Of a stretch of DNA of 64,000 bases, positions 46,230 to 59,935 are shown piece after piece. The stretch's first letter is position 1. Each line of letters starts with the position of its first letter. Below the pieces are notes generated by a model, which worked only from the letters and a program-made list of their open reading frames with translations, made no database searches and was not told the origin of the DNA. This stretch comes from Brachymonas denitrificans. Lineage in GTDB: Bacteria; Pseudomonadota; Gammaproteobacteria; Burkholderiales; Burkholderiaceae_C. The position numbers and the translations under genes are program-made. The DNA lies in contig NZ_CAJQUA010000001.1 of assembly GCF_907163135.1 (NCBI RefSeq), forward strand, positions 2,371,001-2,435,000, written 5' to 3'.

Positions 46230-46691
46230 ATGGAACTTGATCGCTATGATCGCGCCATTCTCGCCGCCTTGCAGCGCGATGGCCGCATGAGCAACCAGGA
46301 ACTGGCCGACCGCATCGGCCTGTCCCCCTCGCCCTGCCTGCGTCGCGTGCGCGCGCTGGAAGAAGCCGGCCTGATCGGCGGCTACCACGCGCTGGTGGAT
46401 GCGCGCAAGCTGGGCCTGAGCCTGATGGCGCTGCTCAGCGTCTCGATGGACAAGCACACGCCCGAGCGTTTCGCCAACTTCGAGGCGCTGGTGGGCGACA
46501 TCCCCGAGGTGCTGGAATGCCTGCTGATCACCGGCCAGAAATCCGACTACCAGCTCAAGATCGCCGTGCGCGACATGGACCACTACCAGCACCTGCTGCT
46601 CAACCGCATCACGCGCATCGAGGGCGTCACCGGCGTGGAGACGCACTTTGTGCTGCGGCGCATCTTCGAGCACCGGCCACTGCCGGTGTGA
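46230..46691 (+). CDS. Lrp/AsnC family transcriptional regulator
   Basis: The 153-residue protein has the N-terminal winged HTH (LDRYDRAILAALQRDGRMSN, ELADRIGLSPSPCLRRV) and the C-terminal RAM effector domain (YQLKIAVRDMDHYQHLLLN, VTGVETHFVLRRI). Such regulators respond to amino acids and often control an adjacent exporter or their own gene. The upstream region has repeated TGCCAT/TTGCCA elements at 46159-46207, possibly its sites. The target is unknown. Confidence 0.93.
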   Translation: MELDRYDRAILAALQRDGRMSNQELADRIGLSPSPCLRRVRALEEAGLIGGYHALVDARKLGLSLMALLSVSMDKHTPERFANFEALVGDIPEVLECLLITGQKSDYQLKIAVRDMDHYQHLLLNRITRIEGVTGVETHFVLRRIFEHRPLPV

Positions 46692-46763
46692 CTCCCGCCA
46701 CGCATCGGCCCGAGCAGGCAGTGCCCCAGCAACGCCAATGGCGTCCGCGCGGCGCCAGGACCC

Positions 46764-48164
46764 TCAGTCGCGCATCAGCGCCTCGATCTCGTCCGGCTCC
46801 ACCGGCACACCACGCGTGATCAGCTCGCAGCCTTCGGCGGTGACGATGGCATCGTCCTCGATGCGGATGCCGATGTTCCAGAACGCTTCCGGGACATCGT
46901 CCGCCGGGCGGATGTACAGCCCCGGCTCGATGGTGGTGACCATGCCCGGCTGCAGGATGCGGCTCGGCCGCTCCAGCACCGTCTTGCCGCTCAGCGGATC
47001 CACGCGCTCCACCGCCTGGTCGACCTCGGAGGGCTCCACATAGCTGCCGCAGTCATGCACGTCCATGCCCAGCCAGTGGCCGGTGCGGTGCATGTAGAAG
47101 CGGTGGTAGGCGCGCTGCGCAATCACGTCCTGCGCGTTGCCGACCTTGTTCGCGTCCAGCAGCCCCAGATCCAGCAGACCCTGCGCCAGCACGGCCACGG
47201 TGGCCTCGTGCGGATCGTTGAAGCGCGCTCCGGCGCGGGTGGCAGCAATGGCGGCCTTTTGTGAAGCCAGCACCAACTCGTACACCGCGCGCTGCGGGCC
47301 GCTGAAACGGCCATCGGCCGGGAAGGTGCGCGTGATGTCGCTGGCATAGCCGTCGAGCTCGCAGCCGGCATCGATCAGCACCAGCTCGCCCGCCTTGAGC
47401 GGAGCGGTATCGGCGCGGTAGTGCAGCACGCAGGCATTGGCACCCGCCGCGACGATGCTGGTGTACGCCGGATATTGCGAACCGTGCCAGCGGAAGGCGT
47501 GCAGCAGTTCGGCTTCCAGATGGTATTCGCGCGCATCCATGCCGGTCCGCAGCAGTCGGGCGCTGGCCTGCATGGCGCGCACATGGGCTTCGGCGCTGAT
47601 CTGCGCGGCGCGGCGCATGGTGTCCAGCTCGCCGGCGTCCTTGATCAGGCGCATCTCGTCCAGCAGTGCGCAGGCGTCGAGCTGACGCACCGGCACGAGC
47701 GCACCCTGACGCACGCGGGCGCGCAGGCTGTCCAGCCAGCCGGCGACGCGGGTTTCCAAACCGGTGTGCGTGGCAAAGGGATAGGCAACGACCTCGGCGC
47801 CATCAAGCAGACCAGGCAATTCCGCGTCGATGCGATCGCTGCTGCAGGCTGCATCCATCCCGAGTGCTGCGGGGGCGGCTTCCGGGCCCAGGCGATAGCC
47901 ATCCCAGATTTCGCGTTCCAGATCCTTGGGCTGGCAGAACAGCGTGGTCTGCGGGCGCGACTGTGCATCGGTGCGCAGCACCAGCGTGGCGCCGGGCTCG
48001 GCAAAACCGGTCAGATAGAAGAAGTAGCTGTCGTGCCGGTACGGAAAATCGCTGTCGCGGTTACGGGCGCGTTCGGGTGCGGTGGGAATCACGGCGACGG
48101 CATTCGGGCCGAGCAGGGCGGCAAAACGGGCGCGGCGTTGGGCGCAGAAGGAAAGATCGGTCAT
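46764..48164 (-). CDS. pepP: Xaa-Pro aminopeptidase
   Basis: The 466-residue metallopeptidase removes N-terminal residues before proline. The N-terminal creatinase-like domain (DFPYRHDSYFFYLTGF) is followed by the pita-bread catalytic domain with metal ligands in LIDAGCELDGYASDITRTF, HRTGHWLGMDVHD, TTIEPGLYI and GIRIEDD. It is complete and convergent with the Lrp-type gene. Length and motif order match PepP. Confidence 0.95.
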   Translation of the reverse strand: MTDLSFCAQRRARFAALLGPNAVAVIPTAPERARNRDSDFPYRHDSYFFYLTGFAEPGATLVLRTDAQSRPQTTLFCQPKDLEREIWDGYRLGPEAAPAALGMDAACSSDRIDAELPGLLDGAEVVAYPFATHTGLETRVAGWLDSLRARVRQGALVPVRQLDACALLDEMRLIKDAGELDTMRRAAQISAEAHVRAMQASARLLRTGMDAREYHLEAELLHAFRWHGSQYPAYTSIVAAGANACVLHYRADTAPLKAGELVLIDAGCELDGYASDITRTFPADGRFSGPQRAVYELVLASQKAAIAATRAGARFNDPHEATVAVLAQGLLDLGLLDANKVGNAQDVIAQRAYHRFYMHRTGHWLGMDVHDCGSYVEPSEVDQAVERVDPLSGKTVLERPSRILQPGMVTTIEPGLYIRPADDVPEAFWNIGIRIEDDAIVTAEGCELITRGVPVEPDEIEALMRD

Positions 48165-48393
48165 GGCGGGCGGGTAACTCCGGAAGAATCACGGCACGGC
48201 GGCACGTGCAAGCCCCCATTGTCGCTGCGAGCGGCGCCGTGTGGCGGGGACGTAGAGCCAGACCCCACTGCGGGGAATAGTTCACGCTTCGCGCGAATTT
48301 GCGATGCCGGGTGCTACCATGGACCGACAAGATTCGCTGCGGGCAGGCCGTTGGTGCCCGTTTTTGTCTCATGACTGCTTTCGGGAGACCCTC

Positions 48394-48951
48394 ATGAAAG
48401 AAACCGCGCAACGCCTGGCTCCAACCACCATCTTCCTGCACTGGGTAGTCGGCCTGTTCATCATCGTGCTGATGGCGGTCGGTTTCTACATGGATACCTT
48501 CGAGGTGTTCTCGCTTTACCCGCTGCACAAGTCCTTTGGCGTGATCGTGCTGGTGCTGGCTGCCGTGCGTCTGCTCTGGCGCCTGGCGAAGGGTTTTCCG
48601 CCCCCGGCTTCCAACTACGCTGCGTGGGAGCGCACGCTGGCGCGCATCGTGCAATGGGTGCTGCTGCTCGGCACCATCCTGTTCCCGCTGTCGGGCATCA
48701 TCATGTCTGCCATGGGCGGTAACGGCGTCGCAGTGTTTGGTGTCGAACTGTTTCCGATGAACCCCGACCCCGCCAATCCGGGCAAGAATACGCCCATCGA
48801 CAAGGCCATGGCCGGCAACGCACGCGCCATGCACGGCCTGCTGCTGTGGGTGATGCTGGTGGCGCTCGCGCTGCACGTGGCGGGCGCCTTGAAGCACCAC
48901 CTGCTGGACGGCGACGGCACCCTGCGCCGCATGCTGGGTCGTACCCTCTAA
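48394..48951 (+). CDS. cytochrome b561
   Basis: The 185-residue protein has four predicted membrane helices with heme-ligand histidines in TTIFLHWVVGLF, LYPLHKSFGVIV, NARAMHGLLLW and ALALHVAGALKHH. Family members are di-heme b-type cytochromes in the inner membrane that pass electrons between quinol and periplasmic acceptors, or remove superoxide. GGGAGA precedes ATG 48394. It is followed after 52 bases by a small lipoprotein gene in the same direction. Confidence 0.93.
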   Translation: MKETAQRLAPTTIFLHWVVGLFIIVLMAVGFYMDTFEVFSLYPLHKSFGVIVLVLAAVRLLWRLAKGFPPPASNYAAWERTLARIVQWVLLLGTILFPLSGIIMSAMGGNGVAVFGVELFPMNPDPANPGKNTPIDKAMAGNARAMHGLLLWVMLVALALHVAGALKHHLLDGDGTLRRMLGRTL

Positions 48952-49003
48952 TTCCGGAATGCCGTGCCGCCGGCAGGGCATTCCTTTCCGAGAAAGGACT
49001 GTC

Positions 49004-49363
49004 ATGCCGACAATCGAAACCCTGCCCAACACGCTACGCTGGCTGGCTTTTGCCGGGGTGATCGGACTGGCGGGCTGCGCTGCACCGAAGGCGACCCTGC
49101 CACCTCCACCGCCCCCCGGCGCCTCCTTGGAAGCGCCGCCTTTCGTGCCACCGGTCGAGACTTGCAACGCCACGGCCGCTTCAGTGCATGTGCTCGGCAA
49201 AGTGTCGACGCCCCAGCTGGAACAGCAGGCGCTGCGACTGGCCAGCGCCACTTCGGTGCGCACCCTGCTCGAAAATCAGCCGATTACCAAGGAATATGGT
49301 TTCGGACGCCTGAACCTCGTTGTCAATGCCCAGCGCGTCATCACGCGTGTGTATTGCGGCTGA
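49004..49363 (+). CDS. I78-family peptidase inhibitor-like lipoprotein
   Basis: The 119-residue product has a lipoprotein signal (VIGLAGCAAP) and a Pro-rich linker (PPPPPPGASLEAPPFVPP). A domain of about 70 residues with the I78 inhibitor pattern follows: Cys near the start, LGKVSTPQLEQQALRLASA, FGRLNLVVNAQRVITRVYCG with the closing C-G. I78 proteins inhibit serine peptidases. AAGGA precedes the ATG. It is probably co-transcribed with the cytochrome b561 gene. Confidence 0.82.
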   Translation: MPTIETLPNTLRWLAFAGVIGLAGCAAPKATLPPPPPPGASLEAPPFVPPVETCNATAASVHVLGKVSTPQLEQQALRLASATSVRTLLENQPITKEYGFGRLNLVVNAQRVITRVYCG

Positions 49364-49372
49364 GTTGCCGTT

Positions 49373-50143
49373 TCAGCGCGGGGTGGCGTTGAGTTCTGCG
49401 AGCCGCTCGGGCGTGCCCACATCCGTCCAGCGGCCCGTGTAGAGGCTGCCCGTGACCAGACCCTGCGCCATCGCGGCGCGCAGCAGGGGCGCGAGAGGGG
49501 CTACGGCACCCTGCGGGTTGCCCGGCGGGATGCTGCACCAGGGGGGTGCAAACAGGGCGTGGCGGAACAGGCCGATGGTGCTGTAGGTGTAGCGGGGAAG
49601 ATTGCCATCGTCTGCGGCTGTGGCATGCAGCAGCCCGTCCGGCGCGAGCGCAAAATCGCCGACGGCGTTGTGCGCAGGATTCGGCACCAGCCACAGATGG
49701 GCCAGTGCCGAAGAGGCCAGAAAGCGGACGCGTGCGTCGGCATCGAACACGAAATCCGGCGCATACACATCCCCGGCGGCGAGCCAGAAGCCGTCCTCCA
49801 GCCGGGGCAAGGCACGCGCAATGCCGCCAGCAGTCTCCAGAGCAAAGCCGAAGTCGGCCTCTTCCTCCGAATAGTGCAACTGCGTGGGTGGCAGGCCGCC
49901 ATCATGGCGGTAAAGCGCACCGAAGCGTGCCGGAATTTGCGCGCCCAGCCAGCCCGTATTGACCAGCACCCGGTTGACCCCCTGTGTCGCCAGCGCACGC
50001 ATCGGCCACTCGAGCAGAGGCCGGCCATGCACCTCCAGCAGGGGCTTGGGCGTGGCATCGGTGAGCGGGCGCATGCGATTGCCGCGGCCGGCGGCCAGCA
50101 ACATGGCCTGGGCGGGAGCGAGGGAAGGGGTCGAGGGCAGCAT
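49373..50143 (-). CDS. MurU-like nucleotidyltransferase
   Basis: The 256-residue protein has the sugar nucleotidyltransferase start [36 protein letters not shown], an Asp in [11 protein letters not shown] and [16 protein letters not shown]. The pattern fits MurU, N-acetylmuramate-1-phosphate uridylyltransferase of cell-wall recycling, or a mannose-1-phosphate guanylyltransferase. The usual partner kinase AmgK is not adjacent in this window. ATG 50143 is chosen; GTG 50173 is possible but overlaps the region upstream of tkt. Confidence 0.85.
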   Translation of the reverse strand: MLPSTPSLAPAQAMLLAAGRGNRMRPLTDATPKPLLEVHGRPLLEWPMRALATQGVNRVLVNTGWLGAQIPARFGALYRHDGGLPPTQLHYSEEEADFGFALETAGGIARALPRLEDGFWLAAGDVYAPDFVFDADARVRFLASSALAHLWLVPNPAHNAVGDFALAPDGLLHATAADDGNLPRYTYSTIGLFRHALFAPPWCSIPPGNPQGAVAPLAPLLRAAMAQGLVTGSLYTGRWTDVGTPERLAELNATPR

Positions 50144-50283
50144 GCCGCGATTGTAATGAGGCCTATGTGACACATCACGGCCGCTTCAAGACGTCACCGG
50201 CACTGGGGAAACTCCCGAAAACGGAGAGGGAGGCTAAAATAACGGGTCTTTACCCCATCCCACTCCCTTCCGGAGCCCCGCCA

Positions 50284-53475
<3,192 letters not shown>

Positions 53476-53497
53476 GCGTTTTCCTGATCCGCTGAAG

Positions 53498-53528
53498 AAC
53501 CGGCCTTGCGCAAGCAGGCCGGTTTTTT
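53498..53528 (+). terminator. terminator after gap
   Basis: AACCGGCCT (53498-53506) pairs with AGGCCGGTT (53516-53524), and the T run continues to 53528. It lies 23 bases after the gap stop. Confidence 0.9.
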
Positions 53529-53578
53529 CATGCGCCGCTGGCTACACTGGAGGGCAGAACACGCTACGGAGTATTGCC

Positions 53579-54388
53579 ATGAAAGTCGCTGCCATCCAGA
53601 TGGTTTCGGGAATCGTTGTGGACGACAATCTGCTGGTTGCCCAGCGCCTGCTGGAGCAGGCCGCGGCGCAGGGTGCCGAGCTGGTGGCGTTGCCGGAATA
53701 CTTCTGCCTGATGGGACAGCGTGATGAGGACAAGATCGGCATTGCCGAGGCGCCGGGCGAAGGGCCGCTGCAGCGCTTCCTGAGCGAGCAGGCGCGCGCG
53801 CTGAAGATGTGGCTGGTGGGCGGCAGCATCCCCCTGCGAACGGCGGACGAGCGCCGCGTGACCAACACGCAACTGGTGTTCAACCCGCAGGGCGAGCAGG
53901 TGGCACGCTACGACAAGATCCACCTGTTTGCCTTCTCGCGCGGGGCCGAGAGCTACGACGAATCGCGCGTGCAGCAGGGTGGTTCTCAGCCGGTCACCTT
54001 CGACTTGTCCTCGGTCGATGGCAACACCTGGCGCATCGGCCTGAGCACCTGTTATGACTTGCGCTTTCCCGAACTGTACCGTCAGCTGGGCGCTGACCTG
54101 CTGCTGGTGCCGAGCGCCTTTACTTTTACCACCGGGCAGGCGCACTGGGAAATCCTATTACGCGCACGTGCCATCGAGAACCTGGCCTATGTGCTGGCAC
54201 CGGCACAGGGCGGCGACCACGAGAATGGCCGCCGCACCTGGGGCCAGAGCCTGATCATCAACCCCTGGGGCAAGGTGCTGAACCAGCTGGCCGAAGGCGA
54301 AGGCGTGGTGGTGGCGGATTGCGACTGGGCGCTGATGCAGGAAATGCGGCAGCAATTGCCGGCTTTGCAGCATCGGCAGTTCAGGTAA
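53579..54388 (+). CDS. carbon-nitrogen hydrolase (Nit1/deaminated glutathione amidase-like)
   Basis: The 269-residue nitrilase-superfamily protein has the catalytic triad in LVALPEYFCLMG (Glu), ARYDKIHLF (Lys) and LSTCYDLRFPELYR (Cys), and LLLVPSAFTFTTGQAHW, RARAIENLAYV. The STCYDLRFPELYR form is that of Nit1-like amidases that remove deaminated glutathione. The start follows the gap terminator by 50 bases. The substrate is inferred from family likeness only. Confidence 0.9.
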   Translation: MKVAAIQMVSGIVVDDNLLVAQRLLEQAAAQGAELVALPEYFCLMGQRDEDKIGIAEAPGEGPLQRFLSEQARALKMWLVGGSIPLRTADERRVTNTQLVFNPQGEQVARYDKIHLFAFSRGAESYDESRVQQGGSQPVTFDLSSVDGNTWRIGLSTCYDLRFPELYRQLGADLLLVPSAFTFTTGQAHWEILLRARAIENLAYVLAPAQGGDHENGRRTWGQSLIINPWGKVLNQLAEGEGVVVADCDWALMQEMRQQLPALQHRQFR

Positions 54389-54499
54389 TCGGCGCTGCTG
54401 CATTGCCTCTTGGTATGAGGAAACGGGGCCGACCATACGGAGCCCTGTTGTGCGGGCTTTGCGCGTCTTGCCCCTGGAGGGCCCTGCCGCGATGCCGGT

Positions 54500-55618
54500 T
54501 TATTCCGCCACCGCGACCGGTACCCGCTGTGCCAGCGCGCACATCAGCTCGTAGCCCAGCGTCCCCGCACTGGCCGCCACCTCGTCGATCGGCAGTACGG
54601 CCCCGCAGGAAGCAGTGCCCCACAGCGTGACCTCCGTGCCGACTCCCACGGTGCAATCCGCCGGAATCGCCGTACTCTCCGGACTCAGATCCACCGCCAG
54701 CATGTCCATGCTCACGCGCCCCAGCGTGCGGCTGCGATGCCCCGCCACCAGCACCGGCGTTCCCGTCGGTGCCACGCGCGGATAGCCATCGGCATAGCCG
54801 CAGGCCACCACCCCGATGCGCATCGGCCGCTCGGCGGTGAAGATCGCGCCATAGCCCACTTGGTCGCCCGGCTGCAGTTCGCGCACGCTGATCAGCTCGC
54901 TGCGCAGGCTCATGGCCGGTTTCAGGTCCCAGTGGGCGATGGAGTGGTCCGGATAGTCCGGGCTGCTGCCATACAGCGCAATGCCCGGGCGCACCCAGTC
55001 GGTCTGCTCGGCCAGCGCCGGATGGCGCAGCAGCGCCGCGCTGTTGCACACGCTGCGCTCGCCCGGCAGTTCGGCCGTGGCGGTCTGGAACACCTGCAGG
55101 GCGGCTGCGATGCCCGGCACTGCCACATCGGCCGTGGCAAAGTGCGTCATCAGCCCGATATCGTCCACCTGCGGCAGCGCCTGCAGGCGCGCGTAGGCCG
55201 CGCGCAGGCGCTCGGACGCAAAGCCCAGCCGCTGCATGCCGCTGTTGAGCTTGAGGAACACCTTGTGTGGCTGCAGCGTCTTGTGGCCGGCCAGCATGTC
55301 GAGCTGCTCGTCGCTGTGCACCGTGTGCCACAGGCCCAGGCGCGAGCACAGTTCCAGATCGCGCGGGTCGAATACGCCCTCCAGCAGCAGGATCGGCCCG
55401 CGCCAGCCCAGCGCGCGGATACGCTCGGCCTCGGCCAGGTCCAGCAGCGCAAAGCCGTCGGCGCCGCGCAGGCCCTCGTAGGCGCGCTCGATGCCATGGC
55501 CGTAGGCATTGGCCTTGACCACGGCCCACACCTTGCTGTCGCCCGCCGCCTGGCGGCAGCGCTGCAGGTTGTGGCTCAGGGCATCGGTATGGATCAGGGC
55601 TTGAATCGGACGTGGCAT
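54500..55618 (-). CDS. alr: alanine racemase
   Basis: Alr interconverts L- and D-alanine for peptidoglycan. The 372-residue protein has the PLP Lys35 in [45 protein letters not shown] with the catalytic Tyr and [13 protein letters not shown]. The start ATG 55618 at MPRPIQALI fits the family; the open frame upstream is long but unsupported. It is divergent from lplT with about 260 bases between. Confidence 0.96.
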   Translation of the reverse strand: MPRPIQALIHTDALSHNLQRCRQAAGDSKVWAVVKANAYGHGIERAYEGLRGADGFALLDLAEAERIRALGWRGPILLLEGVFDPRDLELCSRLGLWHTVHSDEQLDMLAGHKTLQPHKVFLKLNSGMQRLGFASERLRAAYARLQALPQVDDIGLMTHFATADVAVPGIAAALQVFQTATAELPGERSVCNSAALLRHPALAEQTDWVRPGIALYGSSPDYPDHSIAHWDLKPAMSLRSELISVRELQPGDQVGYGAIFTAERPMRIGVVACGYADGYPRVAPTGTPVLVAGHRSRTLGRVSMDMLAVDLSPESTAIPADCTVGVGTEVTLWGTASCGAVLPIDEVAASAGTLGYELMCALAQRVPVAVAE

Positions 55619-55877
55619 GGCAACAGGCGGACAACGGGGAGAATGCTGCATTATCCGCCCCTGCAGCCACCGCTGCTGCCACACGTGAATTTCTGTGCGG
55701 CATCCGGAACTGCCATGCAAATAGCGGATACTATGGGCAGCCCCACAAGGGGATGGAGACGCAGTTTCCGGCCGGCCTACGTCCCGGCCGGCAATCCCAT
55801 ACGCACAGGATGCAGGCAGGACTGAGGTTGCCTTTGAGAGTTCAATCGATACCCGGCAGGATGGAGCAGACCCAGGC

Positions 55878-57167
55878 ATGAAACGCGGCTTCTACACCAT
55901 CATGGCCGCGCAATTCTTCAGTTCGCTGGCCGACAACGCGCTGTTCATCGGAGCGGTCGCCCTGCTCAAGAGCAGCGATGCCGCCGACTGGCAGAAGGCC
56001 GCGCTGGTGCCCATGTTCGCGCTGTTCTACGTGCTGCTGGCGCCGTTCGTGGGGGCCTTTGCCGACGCCCAGCCCAAAGGGCGCGTCATGTTCTACAGCA
56101 ATGCCATCAAGGTGATCGGCTGCCTGATGATGCTGTTCGGCTCGCATCCGCTGCTGTCCTACGCCGTGGTGGGTCTTGGCGCGGCCGCATATTCGCCGGC
56201 CAAGTACGGCATCCTGACCGAACTGCTGCCACCCTCGCAACTGGTCAAGGCCAATGGCTGGATCGAAGGGCTCACCATTGCCTCCATCATCCTGGGCGTG
56301 CTGCTCGGCGGCCAGCTGATCGGGCCGCACATCGCCCCCTGGCTGCTGGCCGTGGACGTCCCCCTGATCGAGACCGGCATCGACACCCCGCCCGAGGCTG
56401 CCATCAGCGTGCTGGTGCTGATCTACGCCATCGCCGCCTGGATCAACACGCGCATTCCACTCACCGGCGTGGCCATGCGGCCGCTGCCGCGCAATCTGTT
56501 CTCGCTGCTGCCCGATTTCCGCAGCTGCAACCGTCGCCTGTGGGACGACAAGCTGGGCCAGATCTCGCTGGCCACCACCACGCTGTTCTGGGGCGTGAGC
56601 GGCAATCTGCGTTACATCGTGCTGGCCTGGGCCGCCGCAGCGCTCGGCTATGGCGTGACGCAGGCCTCCAGCCTGGTCGGTGTGGTGGCCATCGGCACTG
56701 CCGCCGGCGCGGTGATCGCCTCCATGCGCATGCGTCTGGACATGGCGCCCAAGGTGATGCCGCTGGGCACCATCATGGGCCTGCTGGTGATCTGCCTGAT
56801 CTTCGTGCGCGACCTGTGGGTAGCCGTGCCTTTCCTGATCGTGCTGGGCGCCATTGGCGGTTTCATGGTGGTGCCGATGAATGCGCTGCTGCAGCACCGT
56901 GGCCACAATCTGATGGGCGCCGGCCGCTCCATCGCGGTGCAGAACTTCAACGAGCAGGCCTGTATCCTGGCCTTCGGCTTCCTCTACAGCCTGTCCACCA
57001 AGTGGGGGCTGACGGCCTTCGGTGCCATCACCGGCTTCGGTCTGATCGTGGCGACCACCATGTGGCTGATCCAGCGCTGGTACCGCAGCAATCTGCAGCG
57101 CTACCCAAAGGAAGTGGAAGCCCTGCTCACGCTGGCGCGCGAAGACAAGAGCCACCACCCCCACTAA
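55878..57167 (+). CDS. lplT: lysophospholipid transporter LplT
   Basis: The 429-residue MFS protein matches LplT, which flips lysophospholipids into the cytoplasm for re-acylation: [54 protein letters not shown] and [22 protein letters not shown]. The usual enterobacterial partner Aas is not adjacent. A clear MFS loop and 11-12 membrane segments are present. Next to alr is its usual place in Burkholderiales. Confidence 0.94.
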   Translation: MKRGFYTIMAAQFFSSLADNALFIGAVALLKSSDAADWQKAALVPMFALFYVLLAPFVGAFADAQPKGRVMFYSNAIKVIGCLMMLFGSHPLLSYAVVGLGAAAYSPAKYGILTELLPPSQLVKANGWIEGLTIASIILGVLLGGQLIGPHIAPWLLAVDVPLIETGIDTPPEAAISVLVLIYAIAAWINTRIPLTGVAMRPLPRNLFSLLPDFRSCNRRLWDDKLGQISLATTTLFWGVSGNLRYIVLAWAAAALGYGVTQASSLVGVVAIGTAAGAVIASMRMRLDMAPKVMPLGTIMGLLVICLIFVRDLWVAVPFLIVLGAIGGFMVVPMNALLQHRGHNLMGAGRSIAVQNFNEQACILAFGFLYSLSTKWGLTAFGAITGFGLIVATTMWLIQRWYRSNLQRYPKEVEALLTLAREDKSHHPH

Positions 57168-57219
57168 GCATGCCCTTCTCCCCGTGTGCAGCCATGCGTG
57201 GCTGAAACTTCCCGTTCCC

Positions 57220-58122
57220 ATGCGCCGCCATTCCCCCAGCCCGCTTCTTCCCTCCCTGGCGATTGCGCTCAATGCGCTGATCTGGGGGCTCTCGTGGTGG
57301 CCGCTGCACCAGTTGCAGGCGCGCGGCCTGCATCCGCTCTGGGCCACGGTGCTGATGTACAGCGTGCCGGTGCTGGCCATGCTGCTGTGGCGGCGCTGGC
57401 CGCTGAAGCTGCTGCTGGAGCGCGCCGACCTGTGGTGGCTGATGCTGGCCGCGGGGCTGACCAACACCTGCTTCAACTGGGCGGTGACGGTGGGCGACGT
57501 GATCCGCGTGGTGATCCTGTTCTACCTGATGCCGGTGTGGGCGGTGCTGCTGTCCTGGTGGTGGCTGGGCGAGCGGCCTACGCTGATGGCGGCGGTGCGC
57601 GTGGTGGTGGCGCTGGCGGGCGTGACGCTGGTGATGCAGCCCGAGGGCACGAACTGGGCCGACTGGCGCTTTCCGTGGCCGTCCAGCCTGGCCGATGTGC
57701 TGGCGCTGCTGGGCGGGCTGTTCTTTGCCGCCACCAATGTGCTGCTCAACCGCACGGCCGATACGCCGCCGGAATCGCGCGTCTATGCCATGTTCATCGG
57801 CGGCATTGTGCTGGGCACGGCCACCGCGGCCACGGCGCTGGCTACCGGGCAACTGGGGGTCTCGCCACTGCCGCCCCTGGCCTTTGGCTGGATGGCGCTG
57901 GTCGTCGTGTTCAGCATGGGTTTCGTCATCAGCAATACCGCGCTGCAATACGGTTCGGCGCGGTTGTCGGCGCACACCATGTCGCTGATCATGCTGCTGG
58001 AAGTGCTGTTTGCCGCCGTTTCAGCCGCCGCCATGGGCACGGCGCAACTGACGATGCAGGTCTTTGTGGGGGGTGCCCTGGTGATGTCGGCAGCGCTGAT
58101 GGCGGCGATCAGCAGCCACTGA
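57220..58122 (+). CDS. EamA/DMT-family exporter
   Basis: The 300-residue membrane protein has ten predicted helices in two EamA halves (ALIWGLSWWPLHQL, LMPVWAVLLSWWWLGERPT and AATNVLLNRTA, LLEVLFAAVSAAAMG). The ERP-type loop after helix 4 is typical. Such proteins often export amino acids or metabolites. ATG 57220 is used; a GTG at 57184 in the same frame is possible. No substrate can be assigned. Confidence 0.88.
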   Translation: MRRHSPSPLLPSLAIALNALIWGLSWWPLHQLQARGLHPLWATVLMYSVPVLAMLLWRRWPLKLLLERADLWWLMLAAGLTNTCFNWAVTVGDVIRVVILFYLMPVWAVLLSWWWLGERPTLMAAVRVVVALAGVTLVMQPEGTNWADWRFPWPSSLADVLALLGGLFFAATNVLLNRTADTPPESRVYAMFIGGIVLGTATAATALATGQLGVSPLPPLAFGWMALVVVFSMGFVISNTALQYGSARLSAHTMSLIMLLEVLFAAVSAAAMGTAQLTMQVFVGGALVMSAALMAAISSH

Positions 58123-58125
58123 GAC

Positions 58126-58317
58126 TCAGTCAGCCAGCGCCACGGCCTCTTCGCCCGCCAGATCCGGCGCGGCCAGACCTTGTGCAGCCATTGCGTGCAA
58201 CGCACTGGCGCTGTGCCTGTCTTCGAGCGTCAGCCACAGATAGGTGAAGGCGCTTGCCAGCACGACGGCCAGATACAGCAGCAGGGAAGAGAGGGAGGAA
58301 GTACGGCGCAGTGGCAT
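58126..58317 (-). CDS. small single-helix membrane protein, unknown
   Basis: The 63-residue product has an N-terminal membrane helix (SLLLYLAVVLASAFTYLWLT) preceded by two Arg, so the N-terminus is probably inside, and an acidic tail outside. GAGGTG precedes the ATG at a proper distance. It is convergent with the EamA gene, three bases apart. No homologue is recognised. Confidence 0.5.
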   Translation of the reverse strand: MPLRRTSSLSSLLLYLAVVLASAFTYLWLTLEDRHSASALHAMAAQGLAAPDLAGEEAVALAD

Positions 58318-58447
58318 GACGGCACCTCGCTGGGCAGAGGCAGGGCAGGAGGACCCTGCCGGTCAGGACAGCCGCATGCTGCCCTGGGTGTCATGTTCGC
58401 CGTGATGGATGCGCCGGCGTGTCAGACCACAGCGCATCCGTGCGTCA

Positions 58448-58564
58448 TCAGGCGCTGGCGGCCAGGGCCACGAACCAGGCGCTGGCCGTGGTGCGGAGGA
58501 TCTTGCCGATGCGCGCATCAAGGGCGCGCGTGGTGGGTGCAAATGCAAGCGTGCGAAGTTTCAT
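58448..58564 (-). CDS. possible 38-residue small protein
   Basis: The frame starts with ATG 58564, has GGAGA seven bases upstream, and encodes a short basic N-terminus (MKLRTLAFAPTTRALDAR) and a hydrophobic end (ASAWFVALAASA). It is in the same direction as the preceding 63-residue protein. Size and amphipathic character resemble small membrane-associated peptides. It could be chance. Confidence 0.35.
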   Translation of the reverse strand: MKLRTLAFAPTTRALDARIGKILRTTASAWFVALAASA

Positions 58565-58674
58565 GGGGTCTCCAGATCAGGTGTGCCACAACGCTGGTGG
58601 CTTCGTTGGCCGGCATTGTATGAACGATGTATGGCAATCATGTGTCAGACAAACCCTGAGATACGCACAATGAT

Positions 58675-59931
58675 TTACAAATCGGGCTGTCCTCCCAGTG
58701 CCGCATCCAGCACCTCGATCCAGTGGCGCACCGGCGTGGCTGTGCCCGATTGCAGATGCGTGATGCAGCCGATGTTGGAGGAAACGATCACGTCCCCGCG
58801 TCCCTGCAGCTGCCCCAGCTTGCGGTCGCGCAATTGCTGTGACAGTTCCGGTTGCGTTACCGAATAGGTGCCGGCCGAGCCGCAGCACAGGTGCGCCTCG
58901 CTGGCGGCGCGCTGCAGCGCGAAGCCCAGCCGCGGCAGCCAGGTTTCCACCGTATCGCGCACGCGCTGGCCATGCTGCAGCGTGCAGGGCGGGTGGTAGG
59001 CCAGCGAGCGCCCCCGGCCCAGGCCATCCGGGTGCGCGGCCAGCAGCGCTGGTGCCAGTTCCGGCAGCATTTCGCTCAGGTCGCGCAGCAGCGACGCCAT
59101 GCGAGCGGCCTTGTCCGCATAGGCCGGATCATGGCGCAGCACATGGGCGCTTTCCTTCAGCATCAGTCCGCAGCCCGAGACGTTGCTGACGATGGCCTCC
59201 ACACCGGCCTGCCCGTCACGACCCTCCACCAGCGGCCACCAGGCGTCGATCAGCGCGCGCAACTGGGCCCGGCCGCCGTCCTGGTCATTCATGTGAAAGC
59301 GCACCGCCCCGCAGCAGCCCTCGTTCGGCGCCAGCAGGGTCTGGATGCCGGCTGCATCGAGCACGCGCGCCGTGGCGGCGTTGATGCCGGGCTGCATGGC
59401 CGGCTGTACGCAGTTGGCATGCAGCAGGATCTTGCGTGCATGGTTGCGCACGGGCCAGTGGCCGGCCGGGCTGCGCTCGGGCACCTTGGCGCGCAGGCTG
59501 GCGGGCAGCAGGCCGCGCACCGTCTGGCCCAGGCGCATGGCCGGCGCAAACAGTGGCGAGGGCAGGCCTTCCTTCAGCGTCCAGCGCAGTGCGCGTTCGG
59601 CGGCCGGGCGCGGCACGCGCTCGTCCACGATCCTGCGGCCGATGTCGACCAGATGCCCGTACTGCACGCCGCTGGGGCAGGTGGTTTCGCAGTTGCGGCA
59701 GGTCAGGCAGCGGTCCAGGTGCAGTTGCGTGGCGCGGGTCGGCGTGCTGCCTTCCAGCACCTGCTTCATCAGGTAGATGCGGCCGCGCGGGCCGTCCAGC
59801 TCGTCGCCGAGCAGCTGGTAGGTGGGGCAGGTGGCGTTGCAGAAGCCGCAGTGCACGCACTTGCGCAGGATGGCTTCCGCCTCGCGGCCTTCGGGCGTGT
59901 TGGCAAATTCGGGCGCAAGCGTGGTCTGCAT
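58675..59931 (-). CDS. glcF: glycolate oxidase iron-sulfur subunit
   Basis: GlcF is the electron-transfer subunit of the membrane-associated glycolate oxidase. The 418-residue protein has two 4Fe-4S motifs [12 protein letters not shown] (near residue 25) and [12 protein letters not shown] (near 75), and two Cys-rich CCG domains ([20 protein letters not shown]). It is the last gene of a leftward operon that begins with glcE and has lrgA and lrgB between. glcD is not next to it in this window. Confidence 0.95.
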   Translation of the reverse strand: MQTTLAPEFANTPEGREAEAILRKCVHCGFCNATCPTYQLLGDELDGPRGRIYLMKQVLEGSTPTRATQLHLDRCLTCRNCETTCPSGVQYGHLVDIGRRIVDERVPRPAAERALRWTLKEGLPSPLFAPAMRLGQTVRGLLPASLRAKVPERSPAGHWPVRNHARKILLHANCVQPAMQPGINAATARVLDAAGIQTLLAPNEGCCGAVRFHMNDQDGGRAQLRALIDAWWPLVEGRDGQAGVEAIVSNVSGCGLMLKESAHVLRHDPAYADKAARMASLLRDLSEMLPELAPALLAAHPDGLGRGRSLAYHPPCTLQHGQRVRDTVETWLPRLGFALQRAASEAHLCCGSAGTYSVTQPELSQQLRDRKLGQLQGRGDVIVSSNIGCITHLQSGTATPVRHWIEVLDAALGGQPDL

Positions 59932-59935
59932 GGCG

